From Dugong dugon (taxonomy: Eukaryota; Chordata; Mammalia; Sirenia; Dugongidae): a stretch of DNA of 64,000 bases. Position numbers and translations under genes: made by a program. The notes beneath the pieces are model-generated. The model saw only the letters and a list, made by a program, of their open reading frames with translations, had not been told where the DNA came from and did no database searches. This document shows, piece by piece, positions 35,678 to 64,000 of this stretch; within the stretch, counting starts at the first letter, position 1, and every line of letters begins with the position of its first letter. The stretch lies in NCBI GenBank assembly GCA_030035585.1, contig CM057467.1, forward strand, positions 69,738,941 through 69,802,940, given 5' to 3'.

Positions 35678-64000
<28,323 letters not shown>

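Overview
The window is nuclear DNA from a placental mammal, and the interspersed repeats point to an afrotherian, most likely an elephant. It contains tRNA-headed SINEs with an RTE-type tail, BovB-like RTE LINEs, and a young L1 family whose 3' ends recur through the window; I recognise all three from elephant-type genomes. Coding sequence occupies only a few percent, in short exons with GT-AG borders. Most open reading frames seen in translation are L1/RTE debris or antisense shadows.

Two protein genes converge tail to tail. On the + strand, the 3' part of GDPD4 (a membrane glycerophosphodiester phosphodiesterase) has exons at 11084-11231, 15972-16054, 16845-16897 and a terminal exon from 33516, with a polyadenylation signal at 34271. 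On the - strand, the 3' part of MYO7A (unconventional myosin VIIA, the Usher syndrome 1B motor of hair cells and retina) has 18 exons from 64000 down to the stop codon at 36238. They encode about 808 residues: the second half of FERM1, the SH3 domain, MyTH4-2 and all of FERM2. All internal exon phases join without a frameshift. The alternative 38-codon acceptor extension seen in mammals is present (58283-58396). One MYO7A intron (53645-54604) has the hallmarks of a minor-spliceosome (U12-type) AT-AC intron.

Layout: 1-11 kb is a repeat-rich GDPD4 intron or upstream sequence. 11-17 kb holds three GDPD4 exons. 17-33.5 kb is one large GDPD4 intron filled with nested L1, RTE and a Tigger-like DNA element. 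33.5-34.3 kb is the GDPD4 terminal exon. 34.3-35.7 kb is the intergenic gap. 35.7-64 kb is MYO7A, whose introns carry a young L1 with clean target-site duplications (38745-41307), a processed STT3B pseudogene (about 48950-50613), an RTE LINE (50614-52529), a SINE nested in a SINE, a MaLR-like LTR, and L2 and MIR relics.

The most unusual observations are: a 145-bp near-identical inverted copy of one old L1 segment (19526-19670) placed inside another element (25181-25325); the AT-AC intron; two successive insertions at one target site (28724/30960/31444); and the alternative MYO7A segment that lies in a degenerate minisatellite. Repeat boundaries are approximate (often +/-20 bp) unless a target-site duplication is cited. 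I found no tRNA, rRNA, CRISPR, prokaryotic or intact viral gene.
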